Positions 1 to 13,378 of a DNA stretch of 64,000 nucleotides are shown in pieces; position 1 is the first letter of the stretch; every line of letters starts with the position of its first letter. The stretch covers positions 14,614,501 through 14,678,500 of the forward strand of contig CM075348.1 in NCBI GenBank assembly GCA_037693485.1, written 5' to 3'. This DNA is from Kitagawia praeruptora (taxonomy: Eukaryota > Streptophyta > Magnoliopsida > Apiales > Apiaceae). The notes under the pieces were generated by a model. That model saw only the letters and a list, made by a program, of their open reading frames with translations. It was not told the origin of the DNA and searched no databases. A program made the translations under genes and the position numbers.

Positions 1-892
1 TGTGAATAAATATATTTCTGAACCTTTTAAAAAATCGAGTTTTTGAAGATATGGATTTTATCCAAGCTATTTAAAATTTGTTCAAATTCGATTTTGTAGT
101 GTTGGCTTATATACATTTATTAATTAATTTTATTAACAAATTATGAATAAACATTTTTTTGACCTTATATGGCTTATATGCATTTATTAATTAATTTTAT
201 TAACAGAATATGAATAAATATATTTTTGAACTTATAAAAAAATCAAAATTTTGAAGATATGAATTTTATCCAAGTAATTTAAAATTTGATTTCAAATCCG
301 ATTTTTTCAGATTTTTAGTTAAGTTAGATTATAATTATTTAATATCGATTATAATTGTATAATATATATTATAAAAATCAATTTATAATGTAAGATAATA
401 TGATTGTAATTGTCTTTATATTAAAAGAGTGGTTGATTAATATTGATTAATTATAAAATTTAATTTAAAATATATAGTGGTATATCGTGATTGATTTCAA
501 ATTAAAATTGTGATTTTCTACTAAATATTTTTTAATTAAAAAAATAGATATTTATGGATATGCTTAATAAAATCATTATTGTATTTAAATTAGAAGTGTG
601 AACTAACCATGGTTAAAGTGGTAAGGTGAAATTGTAAATAAGGAAAGGTCTAAATTTTAGGAATTAGCTGTGATTGGTCCTAAAATAATTCCTCGATTCT
701 TATTGGTTAACTGACGTGCGGTAGACTCAGGTATGATAATAAAGGATTTTTTAAAAGGACTATCCGCAAGTTTCATTACTGATGCCCGCCATGAAACATT
801 TTGGGGGATTTTTCCATTTCATATTGCTATTTAACCTAGTTTTCTATTTCTGAAATTTAAAATTAATCATTTATTCTTTAAATTTTTATTAG
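1..892. other. AT-rich intergenic spacer
   Basis: No open frame of note and no recognisable gene. A ~60-bp stretch near 115-175 (TTAATTAATTTTATTAACA context) recurs near 175-235, so short local duplications are present. Confidence 0.6.
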
Positions 893-1745
893 TTAGGAGT
901 ATTAGTCAAAATAATGGTTGAATTTTTAAATTATCAAATAAAATAAATTTCTTTTTTTGAAATATTTGGAATAACAATAAAAAGATGGATCTTAACATCC
1001 GTATGGTTGGATCGTCGAGAAATAGTTTTAAAAAGATCGAAACACAAATTAGGGACACAATTGTGTTTAGTGCTATTAGTCAAATCACCACTTGATCGTT
1101 AAATTATCAAATCAAATAAATTTATTTTTTCTAAAATTTTGGCAATAATATTTAAAAGGATGGATCCTGACATCCGTACAGACGTACGATTGGATAGTCG
1201 AGAAATATTTTTTAAAAAAAAACAAAAAACGAATCATGAACGAAACCCTATTTAGGGATACTAGTCAAAGACCTAGTTGGCCGTCAAATTATCAAATCAA
1301 ATAAATTTATTTTTTTCAAAAATTTTGACAATAACATTAAAAATGATGGATCTTGACATTCGTACGGTTAAATTTTCGAAGAAATTTTTTTAAAAAAATC
1401 GAAACGCGAATTAGGAACGAAACCATTTTTAGGGGTACTAGTCAAAGTATTAGTTGACCATTAAATTACCAAATCAAATAAATTTATTTTTTTCTAAAAA
1501 TTTGACAATAACATTAAAAAGGATGGATCTTGACATTTATACGATTGGATAGTCGAGAAATATTTTTAAAAAATTCTAAACGTGAATCAGGGACGAAGCC
1601 CTATATAGAAGTACTAGTCAAAATATTAGTTGACCGTAAAATTACTAAATGAAATAGATACAATTTTTTTTATGAAAATTTGATAATAACATTAAAAAGG
1701 ATAAAAAGGATGAATACATTTGTACAATTGGATAGTCTGAGACGG
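893..1745. repeat. Degenerate tandem array, about five units of ~180 bp
   Basis: Units begin near 893, 1070, 1255, 1435 and 1615. Each carries the same ordered blocks: an 'ACTAGTCAAA' start, 'AATTATCAAATCAAATAAA', 'GACAATAACATTAAAAA', 'GGATGGATCTTGACAT', 'GGATAGTCGAGAAAT' and a run of A. Units differ by substitutions and small indels and the last is truncated. The array is old. It could be a small satellite or an internal minisatellite of a decayed transposon. Confidence 0.8.
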
Positions 1746-2129
1746 AAAGGTTGTGCTATAACTTGGTGTTGAACCGTGAGTAAAGCAAGAATATATAATT
1801 TAGTAAGTGGGGATTCATTGCACACCATGCATCATGCTTGCCCCTTTATCTTCCTCACCAACTAGAAACCCCCATTCTACCATAGCAAAGGAACACTAGT
1901 TGGCGAAAAGAGAGGTAACAAAGGAAAGATACATACAAAGTGGCTTATGCTTTGCCCACTCAATCCTATAGGCTATAGCTCAAATGAAGACAAAGATGCT
2001 CATCAATCAGTGAGATTCTATGTTTTTTTAAAATCAATAGATAGGCAAGTGTGAGTAGACCATCCACAAACAAAATCACAGTCAGTTTTTAAATGTAGAA
2101 TCAGAAACCTACTTTGTCACAAAAGGAAG
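1746..2129. other. Intergenic, no gene seen
   Basis: Mixed-composition spacer between the tandem array and the inverted-repeat arm. No supported feature. Confidence 0.5.
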
Positions 2130-2912
2130 CAACTGGTGGTAAAAACATGGATCGCTATCGCTAGCTAAGTATGAGATGAAAAGTTGCAATCGGTTGAATT
2201 AGGAGTTGGTTTTGAGGAACAACACCCTTGTGAATATCAGTTAATTTCAAGAAGGTTCTGCAAACTATCAAAATATGGTATTTTTTAGGATATTACAATC
2301 TGCAAGCAATAACAAACTTACATCTTGCAGAAAATTCGAGAGAATATCATGTAAGGAGATTAGTAGAAGTGAAATCTTCATGTGTGCTTATCAGTCTTCA
2401 AGGCTAAAAACAATTCTTTATCTGCGTGATCACGTTTGTATAGTCCCGTTTATGTGTATTGATAATAGTCTGTCCATAGATCACTATCAAGTTCTGTAGA
2501 GAATAGCATCATTTAGGTCTGTTATTCAATTATATGACTGGCTGGGAACTCTAGGAACTCTTACAGTCAATATATAACTGTAGTCTACATGTTAAAACTA
2601 CATGATTTTGTTCATGTACTATGTTCACCAGCACTTGTTACAGTTATTCATAATAAAACACTTGGATCCTGCACCTCAGATCTTGTCTTCTGTGTGCGAT
2701 GCTATTCATAATAAAGCATTTCATCTACACTTGTCTTCTGTGTGCGATGTACTATGTTCTAAGTGCTGGCAGTAGCTGGTGTATGTCATGTTATCATAGT
2801 AGTTGTAAAAATTAAAAACTATATGTATGATGGTAGTATATTCTTTAACAAGCGTAATTGGTTGTATGAATTAAAACAAATCAAATGGATGTGCGCGCAC
2901 ACAAGCATAATG
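2130..2912 (+). repeat. Left arm of a dispersed inverted repeat (pairs with 32563-34022)
   Basis: The stretch from 'AACTGGTGGTAAA' near 2130 to 'CACACAAGCATAAT' near 2910 is found again, reverse-complemented, at 34022 down to 32563. Similarity is high over more than 700 bp. The left copy lacks about 690 bp that the right copy has (between 2793 and 2794 here). Short ORFs at 2275-2499 and 2763-3002 lie inside the repeat and look like chance frames. Confidence 0.85.
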
Positions 2913-3231
2913 TTGTTTAATATACTAAGCAATGCCTATTTTGCTCTTCAGTTTGTTTTGTCTGTGGTAGCCAGACCTGAGCAATGCCTTTGTGTCATGT
3001 AAACATTACCAATCCATAGGGTTTAATGTCACCTAACAAGCTGCAACATAGCAAAACTATTACGAAACAAAGCATTTAAAAATTGTAACAAGCCAGACGG
3101 GAGTATTAAATTGGTATCGGCCATTACTTAAATTTATTATGTAATAATCGTAAATCATTCAAGAATCAAATAGAATAAAATTTCATACAGAAACAAATAG
3201 TAAACAGAGCTAGTAGATAACTTCTTCGTTC
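2913..3231. other. Spacer / 3' flank of the LBD gene
   Basis: No gene seen. It probably includes the 3' UTR of the minus-strand LBD gene that ends at 3232. Confidence 0.5.
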
Positions 3232-3929
3232 CTAGAAAAACCAAGATGAATCAAGCGGGCTCATCAAGGCCGAACTATCAAATTCATTTTGTTCAAGCCA
3301 CGACGAGTCGGTGATAGCTGCAGGTTCAGATGCTTCAACTTGAACTTGCTGCTGCTGCGGTGGTTGTGGATGAGGACCGTGTTGATGAACTGCTATCTGA
3401 GCTCGTGCTCTAGCTAATTCCCTCTCCGCATCATTTATTTGTTCATGCAATTGTGTTATGATTCCTACACAACCATACACCGGATTCTCGATTCTACATT
3501 GTGCCTCGTAATATAAAGTATCTGCAGCCTCTGTTCTTAAATGTTCCGGCAATTGCTGAAACAAAAAATTTGGTCATTGCATACCCTTTGAAATATCAAG
3601 TGCTTGAATGAAATCATTGCAATAATGAAACTAGTAAAGAATATTTATTAAGCCAATCACTGAAAAACACACTCTTAAAAATAAAAACTTGAATTAAATC
3701 TTTGCCATTACTGATCATCGCGAAATAAATTCCGCAAGTAATATTAGTAATAACCATCGAAATATTTATGTGTTACCTGAAGCATTTTTCCAACATTGCT
3801 AGCACCAAAGATTCTATGAACACAAGAAAATCTATGAGGATTGGTTGGAGGAAAGTATGGAGAGAAAATGCAATCCATAGGACATCTTCTTCTTAGATAC
3901 TTGCAAGCTGCACAACGACCCGAATTCAT
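3232..3929 (-). CDS. LOB-domain (LBD/ASL) class I transcription factor, LBD23/24-like
   Basis: Two exons, complement(3232..3555, 3777..3929), giving 158 aa. The intron is GT-AG in phase 0, after GKMLQ. Residues 5-105 form the LOB domain. The C block is CAACKYLRRRC followed by C at residue 20. The GAS block is HRIFGASNVGKMLQ. The C-terminal coil reads YGCVGIITQLHEQINDAEREL. LBD proteins are plant-specific nuclear DNA-binding dimers that act in lateral organ and root development. The short length, the intron after the GAS block and the PVYGCVG motif fit the LBD23/24 branch. The tail is Gln/Pro-rich (HPQPPQQQQ) and ends in an acidic, aromatic DSSWFF stretch that could be an activation region (inference). 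The start follows from the ATG nearest the C block. Confidence 0.92.
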
Positions 3930-4007
3930 TTGATTAGAGATTTAATTAAGATTACTAAAATCTATAAGCAAAGATTGTAATGAGGAGAAGAAGATTATGA
4001 AAATCTT

Positions 4008-4020
4008 GATTAATATATAG
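4008..4020 (-). promoter_or_regulatory. Probable TATA box of the LBD gene
   Basis: On the minus strand the sequence reads CTATATATTAATC, about 85 bp upstream of the start codon at 3929. That leaves a short 5' UTR of ~50 nt, which is a normal plant layout. Confidence 0.55.
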
Positions 4021-5197
4021 TTGCTCTTGACTAAGATTTTCAAAACTAACAGCTAGTTTTTTTTTTTTTTGAATGTGTGGTTAATTAAGGTAAGTTACCA
4101 GTACTAATGAAATGATAATTGTAGATTGATTGATAATTTTTTTGTATAATCTTAAGACTAATTTTTTGAGTGTTACAAGTTTGTTAGAAATTTAAATTTG
4201 GTTTCCATGTTTAAAAGGACCACAACACTTTATTCTAACCCTGACAATAATATGTATATTAAACAAAAATTAATATCATGATATTTTGATCATAATATAC
4301 ACTCGTATCTCGTATGACTTGTCATTTTTTTTAAAGAGTATTTCTTCCAAAAAATGAATAAATAAAAGTAGGAGACTCAAATAATCATCGAAAACAATTG
4401 ACAAAAGACGAGACACTGGGTAAATATTGAGTCGCCTGGAGCATTACTGCAAATATTGAATGAGTCCCTCTGCCCCGCCTGCCCTCTCTGCCTCCACATG
4501 GCCATGGGTCCAGCCTCTCCTATCATGAAAAAACAAGTATGGTAGCCTCACTATTCTACTTTGCTACATTCAAAAAATAAATATATTGTGGACCAAAGAC
4601 AAGTTCGAAAATTCGAACTTTTCATCCCCATTTCATTTTCGAAAATTCGAGAGTTCAAATTTTGTCGAAAACAAAGACAAGTTCACGAGTGTATCCAATT
4701 AGTACGCCGAGAATTCAAATTTTGTCGAAAACAATGACGAATTCACGAGTGTATCCGATTAGTACGTCACACATTAGGGAGTTCAAATTTTGTCGAAAAT
4801 GAAAATTATTGCGCAGTGGGTATTTTGTAGGGGGATGTATCTCTTCCCTATAAAAAAAACATTGGACTGAAAAACAATCTGGTCAATTGTCATGCAAAGA
4901 AGAATGAATGATTACCAGATATTAAGGCATGACACAAATAATGACACTTTTGGTTCTTAGTAGCTTAGAAACTATGGTACTAAACAACAATAAGCCTCAA
5001 TGCTATGAACAAAAGTTGCATTACAAATCTCGAAAAGACAGAAGAAATGCTCAAAATTTACAAAGTAAAGCAACCTTGAGGAGAAACACAGAACTACATT
5101 TTTTTGTCAAATAAATACATGAGATATGAACAGTTGAAGAATCTTTATTTTCTCCTCTCCTGCAAAGATCAAAATTTTCGAACAAATGTTACATGAG
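4021..5197. other. Intergenic: LBD upstream region and EPFL 3' flank
   Basis: No gene is seen. Near 4660-4800 the phrase 'CAAATTTTGTCGAAAA' with 'TTCACGAGTGTATCC' occurs two to three times, a small local duplication in the LBD promoter side. Confidence 0.5.
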
Positions 5198-5868
5198 TTA
5201 TGGGTTGAAGAATGTATCTCCACATTGACATTTCCAACACATGGGCTTGTAATTCGAGATATCGTTTCCTCTGGAATAATAAGCAGCAGAAGCATATAGG
5301 TGGTGGCTTAATCTGCCAATTGTTTCTTGTTGACCTTTCTTCTGTAATGGTGCAACTGGAACTTGAACTGCCCTGCAATGCCCACAATTTGTACATTTCC
5401 TCTCGCATCTTGGTGGCCTTGATCCTATCAAATTTCTTGTCACCAAAACTTCGGTCTGTCGAATGGATATCTTCTGCAAACACATGCGCACAATTTTGTT
5501 ACTAATACTTTTGACATAGTTAATACAAGAAATATTGTGCATCTTATCCTTCCCGGACCCTTCTCGTTGAGCGAGATTTTACTAGGTATGTATGTTTGGT
5601 TTAGATAATGTAAGGAAACAAGAAAACAGAACTTGGTATACAAACTCACCTGAGCAACATCAATATGGTTGTGCATCACTCTACCTGAAAATTGCAGCAT
5701 TTAAAACAAACACTTAGAATTGGATGAAATAGAATAATCGAAAAAAAATTAATCTACAACCGGCTAACCTTGAGCCATGAAATTGAGATGGGTCAAGCTT
5801 GAAACTGAGAAAAAGATGAAGAAAATGATTAAATTCCCATTGTTGTGACATCCAAGAATGTAAACCAT
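5198..5868 (-). CDS. EPIDERMAL PATTERNING FACTOR-like secreted peptide (EPFL2/CHALLAH-like)
   Basis: Three exons, complement(5198..5473, 5650..5684, 5769..5868), total 136 aa, with phases that match exactly. Residues ~12-33 are a hydrophobic signal peptide (IIFFIFFSVSS). The mature C-terminal part has the EPF hallmark GSRPPRCERKCTNCGHC, a variable loop, then SNYKPMCWKCQCGDTFFNP at the end. EPFL peptides are Cys-rich apoplastic ligands of ERECTA-family receptor kinases and TMM that control stomatal spacing and organ growth. The RPPRCER start and YKPM.WKC.CG..FNP end place it with EPFL1-3/5-6, not EPFL4. It has seven cysteines in the mature part. The extra one sits where relatives carry Ser (KPMSW). 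The exact paralogue is not certain. Confidence 0.9.
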
Positions 5869-7982
5869 TTTAATCAATAGAAACAGAGAAAGTAGCTGCA
5901 AAAGAGTAAGAATTTTGAAAAGCAAGGGTTTGGACTAATGAACAAAGGCTGTAAGTTTATCTACATAAAGGGTTTAAAGAACTTGAATGTGTTCTCATGT
6001 TCATGTATGAATGATGGGACTTGAATGAGAAAATAAAGGAACTTATGTAAGAAAAAGTATCCTTGAATGACTTGTGCCTCGTTTTAAGAGCCTCAGAGAA
6101 CCCAAGTTGTGTATGAAGAAGAGTGGTCTTCAACCAATATCTTTACACTGTAGTATAATAGTAACAGCTCAAATAAAGGACTGGAGTAGTGAACCAAACA
6201 ATACTCCAACCAAAACAACAGCAATAGTACATCTACAGCTTGCTGTGTACTGTTCTTTCATGTAAAACTGACTATCATTAGTTATGTTATAAGTATCATT
6301 TAACATAATTAATGTCCCTCCCCAATAGGTTCGGTTCAAATCCATAAATTAATCGATAACAAGTAGACACTTGACTGATACGATATCGTTTGCCATTGTT
6401 CTATTGCTGAACACTTAACAAAAGATGGTCAAACTAATCAAGTCACTGAAACAACAAAATGTAATCTTAACCCAAAGTGAAAAGTGTTCTAGGAATCAGT
6501 AACAAAAGTTATGGTAATAATGATGCAATCAATCAATCAATCAACAGATCTACCTCCGTGTGGGTACATATACATGACATCTACATATACAGTAGTACCT
6601 GCACGTCTAAAAATAAAGCAAAAGAAAAAGATACCAAAACAACTGTAGAAAAAAAAAGAAAGGTGACAAATAAAAAGGACAAGTGAATTACAGGTGTGGG
6701 TTATCACTGTCCATGCATTTGAAAATCTTTTTGTCCCCTGCCTATGGGCACAGTGCATTATGGACTAGTTTGTCACCTTTTGATTTGGGAATGTGAGCAA
6801 CAAAAGTTGTGTAGATCTTTTTATACACGCAATAAAATTACACTTTTACTACTAGATTTATGCAAACAGTACATCTATTTCCCTAGGAACACCATTTGTG
6901 GTAGGTTATCAAAATCTAGGAATTCAAGTAATGGGCAATCTGAATTGGCTGAATGAGGATGCTCTGATCCCTATTTGTATAATTGGGTGATATTGCAGTG
7001 ATGCTATTATTGGCTTAAAAGGGAAATTATAGACTTATTTTATTGTGTGTATTATTTGTGCCCACTCCAGGCAAAGTAGTGTTACAGTTATCTGTTTGCC
7101 CATCTTTTCAATCAAACTCTTAAAAGGAAATTATGTATTGGCACAGACTTCTTAAAAGTAGCGGTAAACCAAATCAAACCAAACATACGCGGTATGTCAC
7201 GCTCGGTAGAAATTATTAGGATAAAATATACGCGGATCTTAAACAAAACGTGTGTGTATATATGTGGACCACCTCTCCTTCTATCTTAATACAGAACACC
7301 AGATGCCATACAACTGCATCATCTGTTCTTCCTAGTTCTGAATATAAACCATATGTAAGAATGAACCTCATTTATATGGTTTCAGACCCCATCTGTTTGT
7401 ATATAACACAGGCCTAATCTAATACAAAAAGTCACTAGCTAGATTTCAAAACTTTGTTCTGAAAAAAAATGCTTGCAAAACCACACCTTTGACGTATTGT
7501 AACTGTCAGTTTATTTTTATCAGTAATAGAAGGCCAGAAAAAAGATAGCTAAATCATAATTGTATACAGATAGAATGAACAACAAATGACAGGAGATGAA
7601 TCAATGCAACATTAGCTTAATCACTAGCAAATTGAACCTTAACTGGTTACAAAGAAGATATAAGGATATATTACATCAGGTGAGAGAGACCTATGAAATG
7701 TGCTAGGAGATCTGAACTCTTTACTGTGCCTTCTTTATACTGTGAACCTATTATACTCTTACAACAAACTTAGCAAATAATATACAAGTGGGGGATCTTG
7801 AATAATTTCAAATAGTGTCCCAAATAATTATAACTAACAGCTAGAAATAACTCTTTCCTACATTTCCAGAATAAATAATGTCCGTGTTGAGGTGACAAAA
7901 TTTTGGAAGCTTACGTGCATGCACTTTCGAATGAACTTCCGACTGGGGGCAGTAAATTAGATTAAGCAAAATTGTGCAGCTC
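5869..7982. other. Intergenic: EPFL promoter side and esterase 3' flank
   Basis: No gene supported. Short frames at 6074-6265, 6477-6686 and 6744-6956 have no recognisable domain and poor codon character. The 3' UTR of the esterase gene ending at 7983 probably occupies the right part. Confidence 0.5.
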
Positions 7983-10900
7983 TTACAATGAAAAATTGTC
8001 GAGCATATGTTGAATTACATCAGCTCCATCAGAATTGACAAAGGGTGTTTTAACCTGAACATGAAAATGAAGGATCACATTTAGTGTGGTAGCTGCGATA
8101 GCATTTATCAGTATTCAGTACTCTGTTTCATATACAAATTTTGCAATGTAATACCCTATTTACTATATAGTGCATCCTCTTAATATAAGCATGTAAAGTT
8201 ACACTATATGTTTAAACCAGTTGATGGAAATTCACTGCTACATATTATTATTTCATTATTATGAGATCCAAATGTAATAATAAGAAATTACTTGCCTGAA
8301 TCGTACTGTGTGCAAGAAGTCTTTGCCTGCTTCCTTTAAAGCTAACATCCACCCTTTCCCAGCTTACTTTATTTAGACCTTTGATCATTGTCTCTGAAAT
8401 TGTAATAATACACAAATGAAGACCGTTAAGTGTGGTAAACTTGGTATCAATAACAGGTAACTTCATCTAACAGTTACTGAAGCGTGATTTGATGAAGTAC
8501 CGTATCTTTTCTTGCATTTTAATATATTCTTTTTGTCTAATTATATTGCTAGCCGAAACAGACAGTTAATAATGAAATTTGGTGACTTCAACTGAATGCA
8601 ATCTTATCTATTTATAGTTAAATAATTAGAATAAGCTAGGTAATAAACCAACCTTCCATGTCATCAGAATTGTATTCATTGTCTTGGCCTTTGCAAGAAT
8701 TGTCAGCTCTAGCTGGCTCTTCGTTTATAATGTGAGGATATTTATTGTTTTTTGGAAATTTCTGATGCTGAAGCCAAAAATAACAACTATAAATTTTAAC
8801 ATGCTAAGGAGAGGTAACCAATTACATTTTAACAGAAATATTTCAAAATGTTTAATTCATACCCTTGGAAGTTCATTTCGATGCCTTAGAGATGAAGTAC
8901 TCCATCCTACAATATCTATTAAAAAAACGTTAAGTGGACAAAAGAGCTTTCATATTGTTCGTGTACCTGATAGTCTGCCTACTGTTACGACTATATCAAA
9001 CATACCACAACTAGGAAGCATGGTATATATTTGAATATGGTAGAAATATAAAGGTGAAACGAGGATTGAATAAATAACTTCTATGCGTCGTCATTTTCAG
9101 ACGTACATGTATAGCCAGTGAGTAATTCATCTATCAGCTTGCAGCTAGTATAGATGTAAATCTGCACACTGTATGAAGACACAAAGAAAGTAATGCCTCG
9201 ATAGACAGAACTAATTTTTTTTCTATAAACATAATTTACCCATTTGAACAGCTAAAAGTTCGACAAATCTGCCTCCTAAGATAGGTCAGGATGGATATGA
9301 TACTATGGAATCATATTTTTGTAGTATTACCGATATTCAGATGCAAAGCAATAGAAGAGAACAAAAGATGTACTATATGTATTTATTATATCTTAGAGTA
9401 AAGGACTGAATAGCTTCCTTAGATAGACATTGATGAATCGTGTTGCCACTGCCTATTTTCATACTATTATATCTAGCATGTGATGGTGAGATCTAATGTT
9501 TCAAATTAAGCTTAATTATATCTGCTGAATAATGATAATTATCAGAAATCAATGATGTATAAAAGGATACGGTCAAAACGTGCATTTGCATAGGCCACCC
9601 GACGCTTGAAGGACTGCAAAGCTGATCTGGACAGACAACAACAAGGTGAAATTAAGTGGAAGAATACAGACAGACTAAAGGCACGACCAAAACCTAGTCG
9701 CTTGCAGAACTAATTCACATGTCACTTAGTTCATGAGACTTGCGAGCTCACATGAATTTAAGATCTTCACAGTCATCCGCCATCTGAAGCAGGAGAGGAG
9801 GTTTCCCGTCAGAAGCATCAGTCAAAAACAGGTGCTTCCCGGTTCTCCCCAAAAGCCAAGAAATACGTGCTGCTGCTTTCTCCATGGCAAGAATTCCACC
9901 AAACAAAGGAATCTGCATTTGCAAAGCCAAAATAATATAAGAAACAGGAGCCACAATCACGTAGCTGGTAATGTTTTATGACGAATTGTCATAGTCAAAA
10001 AGAAAAAGCACACAACAATTTATGGTACTGCCTAACAACAGTTTTGTGTATCCAACATACTGATGTAAGCAATCAAAATTAACTAAGATATAGTTAAGCA
10101 TTCTAAATTAAACTGATATAGAAAGCTAGAAAATGTGTTTAGCATTCTAAATTTATAAAGATTTTCCATAACTGAGATCTGCTAGGGTCGCACCAATTTT
10201 TGTTTGTTGAGTAATAGGCCATCTCCTATGACTAAGGATAATACATAAACGTCCTGCTATTTTTCCTTTATATTTCATCAAAAATGTTCTCTTATCAGTC
10301 AACTAAATGCATGGCATATAACTATATGAGTACTATTAATGACAGAACATTTGAGCATATCCATCAACATGTCAATTTAATTTAAAGTTCCGAGGTTTAT
10401 AAACTATCTCATCTGGCATTGCAAATGTTACCAACTTACCATACGTTGCAACAATGTTGGCCAGGAGTATATGGGTTCACACTCTATATAAATATACACT
10501 TCACCTAATAGAGGTCAGAAACATTATGAACATACATATTGCTTCCTTAAGTTACATTCAAGGTGGTATCAGGAAACGATAAGAACAGATGAGCAAGAAG
10601 CGCAAAAATTGATCACCTGTCTATGCCCTCTGCAACCGAGGTGTGGTGATGCAGAGGTTATGAAGTTCATGGGTTCTAGTCCAGCAATTTTTCCTTTAAC
10701 TTCATGTTCCTTGTATAAAGGATCTCCAGTTTCCTCGAATCGTTCCTCTGTATAAAGCTTAGCAATAGCATATCTTGATATTAGGCCACCAAGTGAGTGA
10801 CTTATAAAAGAAATTTTCTGAAGACCAGGATGGCGTTCTATGACAGATAACACCTGAAATGAAACATGATCAAGCTTCTAGCTTTGGGTCGCGGAAGAAG

Positions 10901-13314
10901 AATTCAAAATAAATGCATAGTTATCAATCAACTCTCAGGACATGACACAAAATACATAGCCATTACGCAAGAAAGAGTGAAAATTACAAACCTCATCTGC
11001 TAATCTGCTTCCCATCACATCAACACCATCAAATGTTAGCGTTGAATAATTAGATTCACTGCCTGCATAGAGCAATTGCCGAAACAAATATAAGTTAGTA
11101 AATGAAACTAGTGTGGCATAAACATCATAACATAAACTTTTCACAGAACGTACGAAAGCTGTAAATTAGATTTAAAGCCCCACAGCACTATCTATCCCAG
11201 CATAGTGTGGTATAGCTGAAAAAACAATATTACAGCTCGGGTCATGCTGAATATATGAGCAACACCTCTTGTTACAATTACTTGTCCATGCATGAACCAT
11301 CATGCTCTATGCTATGTTACCTAGGACAAATTTATTTCTTAAAGTAAGCTATATCATTTAACTTTATCTATTTCATCCTTATCGATATGGTGTTCTCCAT
11401 CCCACTACGAATGGGAAGTGCAAAGTTATTGGCCTACCTGTGCATACGTAGAAAGATACGTTATATTGTTTCTACCATAACATATGCTTACTTACCTCCA
11501 CTCCATATCTCATAAATTACAAACTTCTATATTCAATTATTTTACTTAACTTTAGTTTCTTCACTTCCAAACATTTTTTTCCCAAGAAGCATGAACTAAC
11601 CCATGGGTTCTTCTACTCGCTTCCATTTTGATCACTCAGAGTTTGGTTGATCCTCTATCTAAGTTCTCAGTTCTCTTAAGATGACACAGTTGGACGGCTT
11701 GTTGGTTGAATCTAAGAGCACCAGTTATGCTGCTATGAGACACATTTTCACCATTGTAATATCTTTTTCTAGTGTTCAAGAGAGATCTCAGTCTTAAAAT
11801 AGGTAAAGGGCTATTGAGGTATATTCTAACAACTTACCTACAATACCCGATACCAATACAATTTCAAGAAGTACCAAAAATAATTGTTCCTCCAAACCAC
11901 TATGACCCTTCTAATATCAATGCTACATGTATCCATTTTCATGCTTTGTCAATGGAAGATGTACATAGGCCCACACAGTACTCTGCATGACAAAGCCTTG
12001 CTGTGATGGTGTCTGGTCAATTTATCTAGAAAGAGGAAGAGGAGGATGCCAAATATAACATCCTTCGATGATTGGATACACAGAAATCACAAGTTTTAAA
12101 GGGAAAATTGAAAAAAATGTTATGCATAACCTACAACACTTTAATACAGAAAATCATGGAAAGGACATTAAGATGAATGGTGAATCAATATAAAACTTAC
12201 AGTGCACAATAACATCATGGGGGTATCTCTTTAAAAACTGCTTCGCGGCATATCTCCAATTTTGAGCACTATAGACATAGAAAACATTATTTATACATTT
12301 AAATGAGATAAATCGAAAGGCGTGCACAGTAAAAATGTATTGATGCGAGACAAAATAGTAACAAATTAGGAAACCTTTTGCGGAGTTCAATTTGGCGGGA
12401 GCAAATTGCATCTTGAGATAAAGCTGGAAACATTCTAATTGAAATTTCTTGACCTAATAATCTAGTAGTCTGTACTCTGTGGATGCCTTATTGAATTGAC
12501 GCAATGAGCATAACGATATACATAAGCAGGACATTTCTTTAAACTACTTATGCATAATTCACATATATAAAGATGAAAGAGGCTACTTGATATTTTACAA
12601 GCATTACACAACGAAAGCAAAGAATGTCATAATAATCCTTTTTAAGAAGAAGATACTATTGCAATGCTTAATTAAGCAAACTGCCATCAGTTATGGTACT
12701 TCAAATTTTGTACTAAATAGCTAAACACTTGAATACCCTAACTAAACCCAAATTTAATTAATACCATCACTTCTACAAATAGTACTTACCACATTCTCAA
12801 TTTCCTAATCACAACAAACCCCACATTTCAATTATTCATAACAAAAACACACCAAAATCACTACATAACATAGTCTAACAGTACAAAGATCAAATTTAGC
12901 AACTTTTCAACTCAAGTAAACCAAAAAAAAAAAACCCAAATGAATCATGCAAGAACAACATAAGTGCAAGTAAGGCTAAACTGACCTGCCAATGATGCCA
13001 TTAACAGTAACAACAAGATGGGTCGGGTCAGAAACCCGACCCACACCAAAATTAGAAGCAGATTCCATATCAAGATTCCCATCACCATCAGCTTGTTCTA
13101 AAGTTGAATGACCATAATCATCTCTTCTCTTTTTTCTTATCCTAAAACACCCTATTTTTGAACCCATAAATTTCTTCTTCTTGTTTTTAATCTTCTTGTC
13201 ATCATTTCTCAAACTCTCAATCTTTTTATTATCATCATCACCATTGTTGTTGTTGTGTACTTGTGATGAAGATCTCATCTCCTCTGAACTCTTATCCAAC
13301 TCCATGTTATACAT
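7983..13314 (-). CDS. DUF676 (ROG1-like) putative serine esterase/lipase
   Basis: Ten exons, complement(7983..8054, 8296..8393, 8653..8767, 8863..8915, 9571..9626, 9752..9912, 10617..10853, 10992..11062, 12201..12268, 12986..13314). The sum is 1260 nt, 419 aa, and all phases fit. The N-terminus is low-complexity and basic. The alpha/beta-hydrolase fold begins at HLVVTVNGIIG. The nucleophile elbow is SHSLGG in exon 4 (ISFISHSLGGLISRYA), followed by ITSASPHLG and, near the end, a conserved SDGADVIQHM. The family deacylates lipids; yeast Rog1 is a monoacylglycerol lipase. The substrate in plants is not known to me. The intron after STIQ (8055-8295) uses a GC donor. A second in-frame ATG lies three codons inside (13305), so the protein may be 416 aa. 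Confidence 0.93.
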
Positions 13315-13364
13315 ATATGTAAGTATTTATCTTTTTATATGTTTCCAAGGCTAGTGAGGAATGA

Positions 13365-13378
13365 GTATATATACATAC
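13365..13378 (-). promoter_or_regulatory. Probable TATA box of the esterase gene
   Basis: The minus strand reads TGTATATATACTC about 55-60 bp upstream of the first ATG at 13314. This is a strong TATA match and implies a very short 5' UTR, which slightly favours the inner ATG at 13305. Confidence 0.5.

Noticed and set aside
893..1745. CRISPR-like array
   Set aside because: Units are about 180 bp, degenerate and without unique spacers, in a plant nuclear context.
5169..5483. 104-aa ORF overlapping the EPFL gene
   Set aside because: It is a shifted frame over EPFL exon 3. The frame with the cysteine motif, signal peptide and matching splice phases is the real one.
8684..9034. 116-aa plus-strand ORF
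   Set aside because: Antisense to two exons of the esterase gene, with no domain and no supporting signals.
8907..9570. A missing microexon between esterase exons
   Set aside because: First suspected because the GATGGAG acceptor left HIVG unexplained. Using the acceptor nine bases earlier (exon 8863..8915) gives DHIVGWSTSS in frame, so none is needed.
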